This document shows, piece after piece, positions 1 to 8,968 of a DNA stretch of 64,000 nucleotides (the first letter of the stretch is position 1; every line of letters starts with the position of its first letter). The DNA comes from Rugosimonospora africana (GTDB taxonomy: Bacteria; Actinomycetota; Actinomycetes; Mycobacteriales; Micromonosporaceae). The notes below the pieces were generated by a model. The model searched no databases, was not told the origin of the DNA, and saw only the letters and a program-made list of their open reading frames with translations. Made by a program: the position numbers and the translations under genes. Location of the stretch: the NCBI RefSeq assembly GCF_016862975.1, contig NZ_BONZ01000030.1, positions 186,001 through 250,000 on the forward strand, given 5' to 3'.

Positions 1-765
1 TCGACCACCGGCGCCACCTCGGGTACGCACAGCTCCTACGGCTTCGGCCACGGCCTCGCTGGGATCGCGACATTCCTGCTGCACGCCGCCGAGGTCGCGG
101 ACCGTACCGCCGCCGCGAAAGGCGCCACACCCCGCCGCGACGACCTGTCGGGTCTGTCCGCACGGCTCTGGCGGGCCGCCCGCGGCGCGGGCGAAACGTT
201 GCTGCGGGCGGCTCGTCCCGACCGCGGCGGCCTGTTCTGGCCTGCGACGCCGGACGGAGACGACCGCATTGACGGGCTGCACTGGTGCAACGGATCCGCC
301 GGCGCCGGCATGTTCCTCATCCGGCTGGCCGCGGCGACCGGCGACGACCGGTTCGCCAGCGCGGCCCGCCGGTGCGCACCGGCCGCGCACAGCCTGTGGA
401 CCAGCCCGCCAGGCGCCTGCTGCGGGCTGGCCGGAGCCGGGCAGCTGCTGCTCGACCTGGCCGATGTGACCGGCGAGAGTCGCTGGCGGGCCGACGCCGC
501 CCGGATCGGCGAGGTCATCGCCGACCAGGCGGTGGCCGTCGACGGGCTGCGGATCAGCGCGGAACCCGACAACGGGTACGCCTACGGCGCCGGTACGGCC
601 GGTGTCCTCGACTTCCTCCTCCGGCTGCGCCACGGCGGCCCCGGCCCGTGGCTGCCGAACCTGCGCACCGCGCCGGCCGCCGCGGTCGCCGACCCATCCG
701 TGTCCATGGGGGCCGGGTCCCTCGTGAACGGTCCAGATCGGACAGTCCCCATCGGACAGTCATGA
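1..765 (+). CDS. Lanthionine synthetase C-like (LanC) domain, 3' end of gene
   Basis: Only the last 254 residues are present; the reading frame is open at base 1. A LanC-type toroid is shown by an HGLAGIA motif at residues 17-23, WCNGSAG at 95-101 and CCGLAG at 140-145, with regular Gly-rich helical repeats. LanC domains bind zinc and add Cys thiols to dehydrated Ser/Thr to form lanthionine rings. The canonical ligands are Cys, then Cys-His; here the Cys-His pair is Cys-Cys (C140, C141, with C96), as in the three-Cys ProcM-like LanM enzymes. Whether the missing part carries a LanM, kinase/lyase (LanKC/LanL) or stand-alone LanC architecture cannot be told. No precursor peptide or LanT gene lies downstream; the next gene is convergent 13 bp away, so any cluster lies upstream of the window. 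Confidence 0.85.
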   Translation, partial: STTGATSGTHSSYGFGHGLAGIATFLLHAAEVADRTAAAKGATPRRDDLSGLSARLWRAARGAGETLLRAARPDRGGLFWPATPDGDDRIDGLHWCNGSAGAGMFLIRLAAATGDDRFASAARRCAPAAHSLWTSPPGACCGLAGAGQLLLDLADVTGESRWRADAARIGEVIADQAVAVDGLRISAEPDNGYAYGAGTAGVLDFLLRLRHGGPGPWLPNLRTAPAAAVADPSVSMGAGSLVNGPDRTVPIGQS

Positions 766-778
766 TCGACGGGGTGCG

Positions 779-1747
779 CTACCGGAGAACCGCCTCGCCG
801 AGGGGTGTGCGCCGGTACCGGATCTCGTGCCGGTGCCGCTGTCCGGCGACGAACCCGGCGTCGCGCAGCACCGACAGGTGCCCGGAGACGGTCCCGGCGG
901 CCAGCGCGTGGCGGTGGGCCAGTGTGGTGGTGGTCGCCGGCTCGTCGAGGCTCAGCAGCAGTGCCGCGCGCGTTGTGCCGATCAACCGGCCCAGAGCCGC
1001 GTGCCGATCGGCGGAAAGCGGCTGCCAGAGCGTACCGAGCCCGCGCGCCGGGTAGACCACCGTGGGCTGCCACGGCGGGTCGGTGATGACGACGACCTGA
1101 TCCCACTTGAACGCGCTCGGCACCAGGACAAGCCCCTCGCCGCGCAGATCGCGACGCTCGTCGTCGCCGTAGTCGCGGGTCAGTACGCCGTTGTTCCAGC
1201 GCAGCCGTGGATGTAGCTCGGCGAACAACCGGTCCAGACCGCCTTCGGCGAGACGTCGGGTCTGGAAGCTCACGTCGGCGTCGAGCAGCCCGCGTACCTG
1301 CGGCCAGACGGGTTCGACCAGAACCTTCCAGGCCCGCTTCAGGAGCGAGACCAGCGTCTGGAGAACACTGGAAGTGTCGCCCAGCAGAATCCGTCCGGTC
1401 GCGGTCTCGGCCGCCCCCGGGCTGTCCGCCAGTGACCGTCGCAGCTCCGCACGTACCCGATCATGGTCGGTAGCCGCCACCGCTTCCAACTCGTCCTCGA
1501 ATCGGGGGTGCGGGCTGACCGGCGGCGGCGAGAGGAAATCCGGGGTGTAGCCGCGACGCGGCTGGATCAGGGCCAGCGGCCGCAGGTCGAGCTCCCGCGC
1601 GTCGATGGTGTCGAGCCAGCGGCGGTGCGGGCCGACGCCTTCGTGGGGGGAGAACAAGCGCACCGCGGACAGCGTCTCGAACATGGGCGAGATGGCGAAG
1701 CGACAGCGCAGCAGGTCAGCCGGACTGAACCGCAACCTGACCGCCAT
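779..1747 (-). CDS. ArsR-like winged-helix transcriptional regulator (DUF5937 type)
   Basis: A 322-residue cytoplasmic regulator. The C-terminal ~75 residues form an ArsR-type winged helix (LSLDEPATTTTLAHRHAL, then GTVSGHLSVLRDAGFV). The long N-terminal part, beginning MAVRLRFSPADLLRCRFAISPMF, is the uncharacterised domain that accompanies this helix in actinobacteria. The longer frame could begin at 1867, but the ATG at 1747 has an AAGG ribosome site at good spacing and starts at the usual family N-terminus, so I chose it. It is convergent with the LanC gene and divergent from the TPR gene. There are no Cys metal-sensor motifs, so the ligand is unknown. Confidence 0.85.
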   Translation of the reverse strand: MAVRLRFSPADLLRCRFAISPMFETLSAVRLFSPHEGVGPHRRWLDTIDARELDLRPLALIQPRRGYTPDFLSPPPVSPHPRFEDELEAVAATDHDRVRAELRRSLADSPGAAETATGRILLGDTSSVLQTLVSLLKRAWKVLVEPVWPQVRGLLDADVSFQTRRLAEGGLDRLFAELHPRLRWNNGVLTRDYGDDERRDLRGEGLVLVPSAFKWDQVVVITDPPWQPTVVYPARGLGTLWQPLSADRHAALGRLIGTTRAALLLSLDEPATTTTLAHRHALAAGTVSGHLSVLRDAGFVAGQRHRHEIRYRRTPLGEAVLR

Positions 1748-1913
1748 CCGCACCACCTTCCGCACAGAGAGATTCGGCTGTCGCCGAAACACTGGCGGCC
1801 ATGCTACCCGGGCCCGCACAGTTCCGTCTGAACACAGCCGGAGCCGTCCTTTGGCGGAGGCGAGCACAGACTCGCGCGGTAACTTCTGAACGAGCGATCA
1901 TGAGGAGAAGACG

Positions 1914-2420
1914 ATGAATCCGAACGCCGACTGGGAACAGCGCAGCGCGGACCTGTGGGCCGCCTTCAACGCGGCACCCGACGACTGGGACGAAGAGAAG
2001 TTCCGCAAGCGTGTCGACGCACTCGTCGACGAGTTGGGGCCGGACCATCCGGTGGCGGCGTTCGAGCGGGCCTGCGCCTGGGACTCGACCGGTCATTCGG
2101 ACAAGGCGGTCCCGCTGTACCGCAAAGCGCTGGAACTGGGCATCGACGGCATCCGCCGGCGGCGCTCGGTGATCCAGATGTCCAGTTCGCTGCGGAACAT
2201 CGGGCAGCCCGAGGAGAGCGTGCGGCTGCTGACCGAGGAGCGCGGGCGCGGCTCCGACGAACTCGACGACGCCGTCACCGCGACGCTCGCGCTGGCACTG
2301 ACCAGCGTCGGCCGGGAGCGGGAAGCGGTGTCGATCGCCGTCGGGGCACTCGCCAAGCATCTGCCGCGCTACCAGCGGTCGATGTCCAACTACGCCCGGC
2401 TCCTCGTCGAGCCCGAATGA
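1914..2420 (+). CDS. Tetratricopeptide repeat protein
   Basis: A 168-residue cytoplasmic helical protein with a strong ribosome site (GAGGAGAAG, 3 nt before ATG). Helix pairs typical of TPR units are visible, for example HPVAAFERACAWDSTGHSDK followed by AVPLYRKALELG, then a shorter pair around ESVRLLTEERGRG. It resembles the small stand-alone TPR proteins common in actinobacteria and presumably acts as a protein-interaction module. It sits alone between the divergent ArsR-like gene and the convergent DoxX gene, which gives no further clue to its partner. Confidence 0.8.
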   Translation: MNPNADWEQRSADLWAAFNAAPDDWDEEKFRKRVDALVDELGPDHPVAAFERACAWDSTGHSDKAVPLYRKALELGIDGIRRRRSVIQMSSSLRNIGQPEESVRLLTEERGRGSDELDDAVTATLALALTSVGREREAVSIAVGALAKHLPRYQRSMSNYARLLVEPE

Positions 2421-2501
2421 ATACGTGTTCCCGGGGTCGTGCTCTCCGTGTGTGGCACGCCCCGGGAACGGCGCTCGGATCCAGCTTCGTGAGAGCGGGT
2501 G

Positions 2502-2930
2502 CTACGCCTCCGCCAGCTCGGCGCCTGACACCCCACGACTCTTCCTGATCAGCGCCCCGACCGACCAGGCTCCCGGACCGAAGATCGCGATCAGCAGGAA
2601 TGACCAGCAGAACATCACCGGCAACTCCCCGCCGTTCTGGATCGGCCACAGCCCGCGTTCCTGGTGCACGGTGAAGTACGCGTAGGCCATCGAGCCCGAA
2701 GCCAGTAGCGCGGCGGGACGGGTGACCAGGCCGATCAGCACCAACGTCCCGGCGGCGAGCTGGATGAGCGCCGCGTACCAGCCGGGCCAGGTGCCCGCCG
2801 TGGTCGCGTGTCCCGTGCCGAAGGCGCCGCCCAACACGCCGAAGAGCGTGGCGGCCCCGTGGCACACAAACAACAGCCCTGTCACGATCCGGAAGAGTGA
2901 CAGGACTTCTCCATGGACCCGGTCGAACAC
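2502..2930 (-). CDS. DoxX family integral membrane protein
   Basis: About 142 residues with four hydrophobic segments: SLFRIVTGLLFVCHGAATLFG; WYAALIQLAAGTLVLIGLV; PAALLASGSMAYAYFTVH; and VMFCWSFLLIAIFG. The His in the first helix and the HQERGLWPIQNGGE loop are typical of the DoxX family, which in actinobacteria is often linked to thiol or redox stress. I placed the start at the GTG at 2930, preceded by AAAGGA with good spacing; the frame is open to 2993, but that extension crosses an AT-rich, promoter-like stretch. No redox partner gene is adjacent. Confidence 0.8.
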   Translation of the reverse strand: MFDRVHGEVLSLFRIVTGLLFVCHGAATLFGVLGGAFGTGHATTAGTWPGWYAALIQLAAGTLVLIGLVTRPAALLASGSMAYAYFTVHQERGLWPIQNGGELPVMFCWSFLLIAIFGPGAWSVGALIRKSRGVSGAELAEA

Positions 2931-2975
2931 GTCAGTTCCTTTCCGTTGCTTGAAATCACCTCCCCGGACCAGAGA

Positions 2976-2998
2976 AGCATATACATGTATCAATTCCT
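2976..2998. promoter_or_regulatory. AT-rich palindromic element upstream of doxX-like gene
   Basis: ATACATGTAT (2981-2990) is a perfect 10-bp palindrome inside an AT-rich patch that is rare in this GC-rich window, 50 bp upstream of the DoxX start. It may be a repressor operator or part of the promoter for the DoxX gene, the divergent response regulator, or both. The assignment is inferred from position and symmetry only. Confidence 0.4.
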
Positions 2999-3145
2999 AC
3001 GCCATGTAGGTCTAGGGGGAATCCAACGGGAACTCCGGCTGCTCGCGGCTCCGGGGGTCGTCGCGAGATCGGGCCGTGCTGGACGTGGCGTGCCCGGCTG
3101 TCCGATCCTGGGCGTTCTTCCAGCTGGGATCGGGATAATCGAGCG

Positions 3146-3826
3146 GTGAGTGACCTGGTCGTGAGCGAGTCGCCGCGGATCCTCGTGGTCGAGGACAACG
3201 CGGAACTGTGCGGGATGCTGGACCGGCTGCTGGGGGACAGCGGGTACCGGGTGGATCTTGCCAGGGACGGGCAGGCCGGCCTCCACAAGGCGTTGACCCG
3301 CGAGCACGATGTGTTGTTGATCGACCGTGGCCTGCCCGGTATCGACGGTTTCGACCTCATCCTCCGGCTACGCCGCCGTGGCCTGACCACGCCCGTGTTG
3401 ATCCTGACCGCCTACTCCGCGGTGGCCGACCGGGTCGCCGGGCTTGACGCCGGTGCGGAGGATTACCTGGTGAAGCCGTTCGAGGTCGATGAACTGCTGG
3501 CCCGGCTCCGAGCGTTGCGCCGCCGGCATCTGGCGGTCGCCGAGGTGCTGCGGCTGGGCGCCGGCGAGGTCGACATCGCCGGCCGGGTGGCCCGGCTGGC
3601 AGACGGCACCGAGGTCGAGCTGTCCGGGCGGGAAACGGCACTGCTGCGAGTGCTGGCAGGCCGCCCGTCCCGGGTGTACAGCCGAGATGAGCTGCGGGCA
3701 CAGGTCTTCGAGGCGGCCGAGTCGCCGTCCATCGTCGACACCTATGTCCACTACCTGCGGCGCAAGCTCGGTACCGGTTCGGTCCGCACCGTCCGGGGGC
3801 TCGGCTACCGCGCTGGTGTCCTGTGA
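3146..3826 (+). CDS. OmpR/PhoB-family response regulator
   Basis: 226 residues. The N-terminal receiver domain has an acidic pocket (VVEDNAE), phospho-acceptor Asp60 (LLIDRGLPGIDG), switch Thr88 and Lys110 (YLVKPF). The C-terminal winged helix (about 135-225) has the OmpR-type signature VDTYVHYLRRKLG and ends RTVRGLGYR. It overlaps the next gene, a histidine kinase, by GTGA, so the two are translationally coupled and form one two-component system. The start GTG at 3146 has only a weak ribosome site. The stimulus is unknown. Confidence 0.95.
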   Translation: MSDLVVSESPRILVVEDNAELCGMLDRLLGDSGYRVDLARDGQAGLHKALTREHDVLLIDRGLPGIDGFDLILRLRRRGLTTPVLILTAYSAVADRVAGLDAGAEDYLVKPFEVDELLARLRALRRRHLAVAEVLRLGAGEVDIAGRVARLADGTEVELSGRETALLRVLAGRPSRVYSRDELRAQVFEAAESPSIVDTYVHYLRRKLGTGSVRTVRGLGYRAGVL

Positions 3827-5154
3827 CGCGTCGCCCCGCGGTCGCTGACCAGAAGCTCGTTGCCGGTGTCTGGCGGCGGATCACTCTGCAGACCGCCGCC
3901 ATGTTCGCGGCGGCCCTGCTGCTGCTCGACGCGCTCGCGGTCGGACTGGTCCTGCAGACCGGGCACTCCGACGCCCGCCGTCAGGTGGCTCAGGCGGTGG
4001 CCGATCAGGACGCGCTGACCAAACCGCCCCGGGGTGTCTGGATCTACCAGCGCACCTCCGACGGGTTGAAGGCCAGCCCCGGCGCCCCGGCCGTCCCGAT
4101 CGCCCCGGCAGTCTTGAACTCGGTCTTCTCGGGAGGGCGGGCCCGTAGCTCCACGATCCACCGGGCCGGCCGGGAATATGAGGTGCAGACCCAGCGGGTC
4201 GGGTCGGTCGCGGTGCAGGCCGCGGTGGACATCAGCGAGGCCGAACGTGAGCGGCACCGGCTGTACTGGGGGCTGGCCGCCGCTGGGGTGGTGGGACTGG
4301 GCTTGGCCGCGCTGGTCGGTGCGGTCATCGCCAGGCGCGCGATCGTGCCGCTCGGCCAGGCGTTCGAGCGGCAGCAACGGTTCGTCGCCGACGCGAGCCA
4401 CGAACTGCGCACTCCGCTGACCCAGCTGCACACCCGCGCGCAGTTGCTGGACCGGGAGCTGCGCCGGGGTGGCGACCCGGTCCGGTTGGAAGAGGACGTG
4501 CGCCAGCTCATTCTCGGCACCCGACACCTGGGTGACGTGGTGGAGGAACTGCTCCTCGCCGCCCAGTTGCGCGCCGAACCGGCGACCTTCGGCCCAGTCG
4601 ACCTGGCCGAGCTGGTCAATGACGCGGTCGCCGCGGAACAGGCCCGCAGCACGCAGCTCTCCATCGAATTGCGCGCCGTCGTGCCGATCGATGGGGCGTA
4701 CGTGGTGCGCGGGGCGGCCACCGCGCTGCGTCGGGTACTCACCTCGTTGATCGACAATGCGCTGGGCCACACCGTAGCCGGCGGTCACATCACGATCCGA
4801 CTGGGACACGAGCCCGCCCGGGGAGTGGTCACCTGCCGTGTTCAGGACGACGGCGCCGGCTTCGACCCGACCGGTACGCAGCGGATGTTCGAACGCTTCG
4901 CCCGCGGCGGCCACGGTGACCGGCGCCGGTTCGGGCTGGGGCTGGCGCTGGTGCGGGAAGCGGTGCAGGCCCACGGCGGTACGGTCGACGCGACCGGATC
5001 GCTCGGCGCCGGAGCCACGTTCACCGTCACCCTGCCGGCCTGGACGACGACCGCCACCGACGGCCCGGCCGATCAGCGGCCGCACTCTCCCCGCGTCGGT
5101 CAACAGCCCGCCGGCCGCGAGTTACCGGCCACCCGCGGCGCTGCCGACTCCTGA
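3823..5154 (+). CDS. Two-component sensor histidine kinase
   Basis: 443 residues. Two membrane helices (about 23-45 and 149-170) frame an extracytoplasmic sensor of about 100 residues. The phospho-acceptor is His193 in ASHELRTPLTQL, followed by a dimerisation helix and a HATPase_c domain with N312 (LIDNALGH), DDGAGFD at 342-348 and GLGLAL at 371-376. The linker after the second helix is short and no full HAMP domain is obvious. The last ~40 residues are a disordered Pro/Arg/Ala tail. It pairs with the upstream regulator by a 4-nt overlap. Its 3' end overlaps the convergent DUF2231 gene by 33 bp. Confidence 0.95.
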   Translation: MTRRPAVADQKLVAGVWRRITLQTAAMFAAALLLLDALAVGLVLQTGHSDARRQVAQAVADQDALTKPPRGVWIYQRTSDGLKASPGAPAVPIAPAVLNSVFSGGRARSSTIHRAGREYEVQTQRVGSVAVQAAVDISEAERERHRLYWGLAAAGVVGLGLAALVGAVIARRAIVPLGQAFERQQRFVADASHELRTPLTQLHTRAQLLDRELRRGGDPVRLEEDVRQLILGTRHLGDVVEELLLAAQLRAEPATFGPVDLAELVNDAVAAEQARSTQLSIELRAVVPIDGAYVVRGAATALRRVLTSLIDNALGHTVAGGHITIRLGHEPARGVVTCRVQDDGAGFDPTGTQRMFERFARGGHGDRRRFGLGLALVREAVQAHGGTVDATGSLGAGATFTVTLPAWTTTATDGPADQRPHSPRVGQQPAGRELPATRGAADS

Positions 5155-5670
5155 CCAGGCGGCCTGCGCTCCGGAGTGCCCGACGAGCACAATCTGTACC
5201 AGCGTGCCCAGCGCGGTCACCAGGCTCAGTCCCGCCATCGCCGGCAGCAGCCAGCGCGCACAGGCCAGCCGACCCATCGACGCGGGAGCCAGCGCTCGGA
5301 TCACCCGCGGCGGCACGGGCAGCCAGCCGGCCACCCGGGTGCCGCCGCGGTACCAGTCGAGGTAGGCCAGCATCACGGCCGCGGCGCTCATCGCCAGCAC
5401 CCATACGACCAGGAGCTTCGCCAGGTCGGCATGATGACGGACCAGTGCGCCGCCGCCGACCCTGGCCTCCAGCGGCCCGCCGGACAGCGCGGCGCCGGCC
5501 ACGGTCACGCACGCCACCGCACAGGCCAACACTGCCGACCACGCCAACCGGTGCCGTACCGCCGGCAGCAGGGCGCACAACCCGACCAGCAGAGTGGCCA
5601 CCGGCACCATGACCACGGTGGCGTGCACGACCAGCGGATGAATCGGCAGCCCGAAGACGGTATCCAACAC
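5122..5670 (-). CDS. DUF2231-family multi-spanning membrane protein
   Basis: 182 residues with four hydrophobic helices. The N-terminal FGLPIHPLVVHATVVMVPVA is the conserved LHPxxVHxP-like signature of DUF2231 proteins, whose His residues suggest heme or metal binding. Its role is unknown. The GTG start at 5670 has a poor ribosome site. It is convergent with, and overlaps, the histidine kinase, and is divergent from the exported serine hydrolase. Confidence 0.8.
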   Translation of the reverse strand: MLDTVFGLPIHPLVVHATVVMVPVATLLVGLCALLPAVRHRLAWSAVLACAVACVTVAGAALSGGPLEARVGGGALVRHHADLAKLLVVWVLAMSAAAVMLAYLDWYRGGTRVAGWLPVPPRVIRALAPASMGRLACARWLLPAMAGLSLVTALGTLVQIVLVGHSGAQAAWSGVGSAAGGR

Positions 5671-5847
5671 GGCACGAATGATCGGCGGGAGTTCTTAGAG
5701 CACTCTTAGGCCGTGTCTCGAAGTGCTCGGTCGAGCCGAGGCGAGGTCGCGGTCGGGTGAGTGCCGCGTGGCGGCGCCCGGACGCGGAGGACGTCGCGCC
5801 GTCCGGTATACCTAGATCATCAACGGGGTTCTGGGGAGGAAATCATC

Positions 5848-7479
5848 GTGACTGAAGTGCGCCGTCGTTCCCTGCTCAAGCTGGCCGGCGCGACCGGGGC
5901 CGCCGCCGCGCTGGTGCCGGCGGTCCGGGCGTCCGCGGCGAACGGCACGCTGTGGATGTCGCACCTGACCGGGACGTCGCTGCCCGGCCTGACCAGCTTC
6001 GACGACACCATGCTCGGGTTCATGGGACCGCGCGGCATCACCAGCGGAGCCATCGCCGTCACCAATCAGGGCCGGCTGGTCAAGGCCACGGGCTACGCCC
6101 TGCGCCCGGGTACCGTGTCCCCGCCGCCGGAGGAGTACGTCGAGCCCACCACCCTCTTCCGGGTCGCGAGCCTCAGCAAGCCGATCACCGCCACCGCGAT
6201 CAGCCGGCTGGCTCAGGACGGCCGGCTGGATCTGAACCAGCCGATCGGGGAGCTGGTCGACCTGACCCCGCCGCCCGGGCAGACCGCCGACGCGCGGCTG
6301 GCCCAGACCACGATCCGGCGGGTTCTCCAGCACCTCGGCGGTTTCGGCGACCCGGCGGTCACCGGCTTCGACCCGATGTTCGCCGACCGGACCATCAGCC
6401 AGTTCTTCGGTACGCCACTGCCGGTGAACCAGCGCCAGATCATCGAGTACAACTCCGGGCGGGCGCTGGCGCACGCGCCGGGAACCGCCTACGGGTACAG
6501 CAACTACGGCTTCATGCTCCTGGGCAGGGTCATCGAGGCGGTCACCGGCCAGGCATACGCCGACTATGTGCAGCAGGCGGTACTCGGCCCGCTGGGCATC
6601 GTGCGCATGCGCCAGGGGCACGCCGGGTACAGCGACCCGCTGCCGGTCGAGGCCACCTACCACTCGCTGAACTCCGCGTCGACCGTGCTGGACCCGTCCG
6701 GCACGGTCGTCCCGGGCCCGTACGGCGGCTCGTTCAACCTGGCCAACCACGACGCGAACGGTGGCTGGCTGGCCAGCGCCGTGGACCTGGTGCGCTTCGC
6801 CACCATCTTCGACCTGCCGGCCGGAACCAACGTGCTCAACCAGGCGTCGGTCAACGCGACGTTCGCGGTGCCGGAGACCGGCGTCAACGCCGACGGCTGG
6901 TACTACGGCTACGGCTGGTTCGTACGACCGACCTCGGGCGGCGTCGGGTACAACTCCTGGCACAACGGGTCGATGGACGGCACCTGGACCTGGCTGGTGC
7001 GCACCTACAACGGGTGGAGCTGGTCGGCCCTGTTCAACCAGCGCGCCGACGCCTCCGACCCGACCTCGTCGACGTACTCCGCCATCGACTCGGCGCTGTG
7101 GACGGCGGCCGGCAAGGTGACCTCCTGGCCGACCGGCGACCTGTTCCCGCAGTACTTCGGCGGGCCGGTCGGCGCGGTGAGCACGCCGGTGGGTCAGCTC
7201 AACGCGGCTCAGGCGCCCGGGGCGTGCAACGACCTCGGTGCCACGGTCTCGGTCACGGTGACCGGCGGCCTGCCGAGCACCTCGTACACGCTGGACGGCG
7301 GCGGCATCAGCACCCCGGTCACGTTCCGCACCGGGGTGAAGGGCAACGGCAGTGCCCAGGTGACCAACGTCCGGCCGCCGGTCGGCTGGACCGGTACCGC
7401 CGCCGTCAAGGTGACCGCCGCCGGCAAGACCGGTACCGTCAACGCCCCGATCGCCTGCCTCGCCCCGAGCGGGGGCTGA
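5848..7479 (+). CDS. Tat-exported serine hydrolase (class C beta-lactamase family)
   Basis: 543 residues. The GTG at 5848 is preceded by GGGGAGGA and opens directly into a twin-arginine signal (VRRRSLLKLAGATG) ending near AxA at residue 30. The hydrolase domain carries the SxxK nucleophile motif S108-L-S-K111 and the YSN motif Y217-S-N219 of penicillin-binding/class C enzymes. A C-terminal region of about 90 residues (from about 450) is an Ig-like beta domain not needed for catalysis. Likely roles are peptidoglycan or D-amino-acid peptide/ester hydrolysis outside the cell; a true beta-lactamase is not implied. A strong hairpin follows it. Confidence 0.9.
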   Translation: MTEVRRRSLLKLAGATGAAAALVPAVRASAANGTLWMSHLTGTSLPGLTSFDDTMLGFMGPRGITSGAIAVTNQGRLVKATGYALRPGTVSPPPEEYVEPTTLFRVASLSKPITATAISRLAQDGRLDLNQPIGELVDLTPPPGQTADARLAQTTIRRVLQHLGGFGDPAVTGFDPMFADRTISQFFGTPLPVNQRQIIEYNSGRALAHAPGTAYGYSNYGFMLLGRVIEAVTGQAYADYVQQAVLGPLGIVRMRQGHAGYSDPLPVEATYHSLNSASTVLDPSGTVVPGPYGGSFNLANHDANGGWLASAVDLVRFATIFDLPAGTNVLNQASVNATFAVPETGVNADGWYYGYGWFVRPTSGGVGYNSWHNGSMDGTWTWLVRTYNGWSWSALFNQRADASDPTSSTYSAIDSALWTAAGKVTSWPTGDLFPQYFGGPVGAVSTPVGQLNAAQAPGACNDLGATVSVTVTGGLPSTSYTLDGGGISTPVTFRTGVKGNGSAQVTNVRPPVGWTGTAAVKVTAAGKTGTVNAPIACLAPSGG

Positions 7480-7494
7480 CGGGCACGGCTACCA

Positions 7495-7531
7495 ATGCCG
7501 TCCGCCCACATCGAGTGTGGGCGGGCGGCAT
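7495..7531. terminator. Bidirectional hairpin between serine hydrolase and I36-like gene
   Basis: A 16-bp stem (7495-7510 and 7516-7531, one T/C mismatch giving a G-U pair in RNA) with a 5-nt loop lies between convergent genes. No U-tract is present, as is usual in high-GC actinomycetes. Confidence 0.75.
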
Positions 7532-7540
7532 GGGAGTCGT

Positions 7541-7894
7541 TCAGCCCGGAATGGGAACGAGCCGGTACGCCGTGGCCGAGGTGCTCGCCACCTCGTCGAA
7601 TACGACGCCGGCCGAGGTGGTGCAGGTGGTGTCGGAGTACAGCTGCAGGGCGTAGCTGTCGCCGTAGCCTCGGGCAGCGGAACGGGCGGTGGCGATGCCG
7701 AGGCCGCTCACCGGGCGGCAGCCCGATCCCGAGGAGACCGTCACCTCGGTCCCGGTGAAATTGGTGCCGGAGAACAGGCAGTATCCGGCGTCGGCGCAGT
7801 GCGGGCTGACGTCGGCCTGCGCGGGTGACGGCGCCGCGAGCGCGCTGCCCGCGACGACGAGGGCACCGGTCACGATGACTCGCAGTGGTGTCAT
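7541..7894 (-). CDS. Small secreted protein, peptidase-inhibitor I36/crystallin-like
   Basis: 117 residues. ATG at 7894 follows a strong GGGGAGGAAG site. A Sec signal peptide (about residues 1-27, ending AQA) precedes a mature domain of about 90 residues containing GYCLFSGTNFTGTEVTVSSG, typical of the beta/gamma-crystallin-like fold of peptidase-inhibitor family I36. Four Cys in the mature part (PHCADAGYC, SGC, TTCTT) could form two disulfides. The inhibitor function is only a family association; no protease is adjacent. It is monocistronic and convergent with the serine hydrolase. Confidence 0.75.
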   Translation of the reverse strand: MTPLRVIVTGALVVAGSALAAPSPAQADVSPHCADAGYCLFSGTNFTGTEVTVSSGSGCRPVSGLGIATARSAARGYGDSYALQLYSDTTCTTSAGVVFDEVASTSATAYRLVPIPG

Positions 7895-8004
7895 GCTTCC
7901 TCCCCAGTGATTTCGGGTCAGACTACCGGTTAACGGCTTTTCCGGTAGGCCGCGCCGGCCGTGGGCACCGGACCGGAGGGGTGCCGGAGCGGGTACGCCA
8001 CCGG

Positions 8005-8949
8005 TCAGACCGCTCGTCGGTCCCAGGTCGGCATCCAGACGCCGGCGTCGGTTGGGTCGGGCCGCCTGGAGTCGAGGTAGTCGCGGAACTTGTTGAGCGC
8101 CGGGTGAGGGTTGTCGTCGCGCCAGATCAGTGACATCGGGTAGATCAGCGTCGGGTTGCGGATCGGTATGCGCCGCAGGTCGTAGCTGTCCGGCCACAGG
8201 TATCGCGAGCTTTCGCCGACCAGGGTCGCGAGGTCGGCGGAGTCGGCGATCTCGTCGAGCAGGGTCTCGTTTCCGAAGACGGGTCCGACCACGTCGATCC
8301 TGAGTCCGAACGCGGCGACGAGTTCGTCGTAGTAGTCGGTCACCTCCCCCCGGTCGTCCAGGCCGGGCATCCAGATCCGATGCCCGGTGAGTTGCGCCGG
8401 CGCGACGGCGCGGGCGTTGGCGAACGGGTGGCGGGGTCCGACGAGCAGCTCGTGCGATTCGTTGATGACGTGGTCGGTCCTGATCCCGTCCGGCACATGC
8501 TGCCGAGGAGGAACGGCGCGGAAGGTGGCGTCGATCGTCCCGGCCTCCACGGCGGCGATCGCCGCGTCGACGTAGGCGTCGAGGCTCAGGGTCACGACGT
8601 CCAGCTCGATGTCGGGATGCGCGCGGTGGAAGTCCTGGAGAAGGACCGCCGGTGCGGTGCGCCGGTTGACGACGTCGACGCGGAGGGCACGCCGGCCGGG
8701 ACGGATGGACGCGTCGGCCCGCTCCGCTACCCGGAGAAGTTCACGGGCGTGTGGCAGGAACGCCTGGCCGTCGATGGTGAGCCGGGCGCCGCGGGCCGTG
8801 CGGGTGAACAGGCGCACCTCCAGGTCCTTCTCGAGCGTGGCGATGCGCTTGGAGACAGCCTGCTGGGTGATCGACAGCGCCGCGGCGGCCTCCTGGAACT
8901 GGCCGGCGTCCGCGGCGGCGACGAAGGTGCGCACGGCATCGAGATCCAC
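8005..8949 (-). CDS. LysR-family transcriptional regulator
   Basis: 314 residues. An N-terminal winged helix (LDAVRTFVAAADAGQFQEAA through QQAVSKRIATLEKDL) precedes a periplasmic-binding-like effector domain (about 90-300). It is divergent from the MFS transporter at 9080, a standard arrangement in which the LysR protein controls the transporter and itself through the 130-bp shared region. The effector is not deducible from the sequence. Start is the GTG at 8949. Confidence 0.9.
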   Translation of the reverse strand: MDLDAVRTFVAAADAGQFQEAAAALSITQQAVSKRIATLEKDLEVRLFTRTARGARLTIDGQAFLPHARELLRVAERADASIRPGRRALRVDVVNRRTAPAVLLQDFHRAHPDIELDVVTLSLDAYVDAAIAAVEAGTIDATFRAVPPRQHVPDGIRTDHVINESHELLVGPRHPFANARAVAPAQLTGHRIWMPGLDDRGEVTDYYDELVAAFGLRIDVVGPVFGNETLLDEIADSADLATLVGESSRYLWPDSYDLRRIPIRNPTLIYPMSLIWRDDNPHPALNKFRDYLDSRRPDPTDAGVWMPTWDRRAV

Positions 8950-8968
8950 GCCAGGAGACCCTACCCGT

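Noticed and set aside
766-778. Lanthipeptide precursor near the LanC domain
   Set aside because: Only 13 bp separate the LanC stop from the convergent regulator, and no small Ser/Thr/Cys-rich peptide gene was seen in the next 3 kb.
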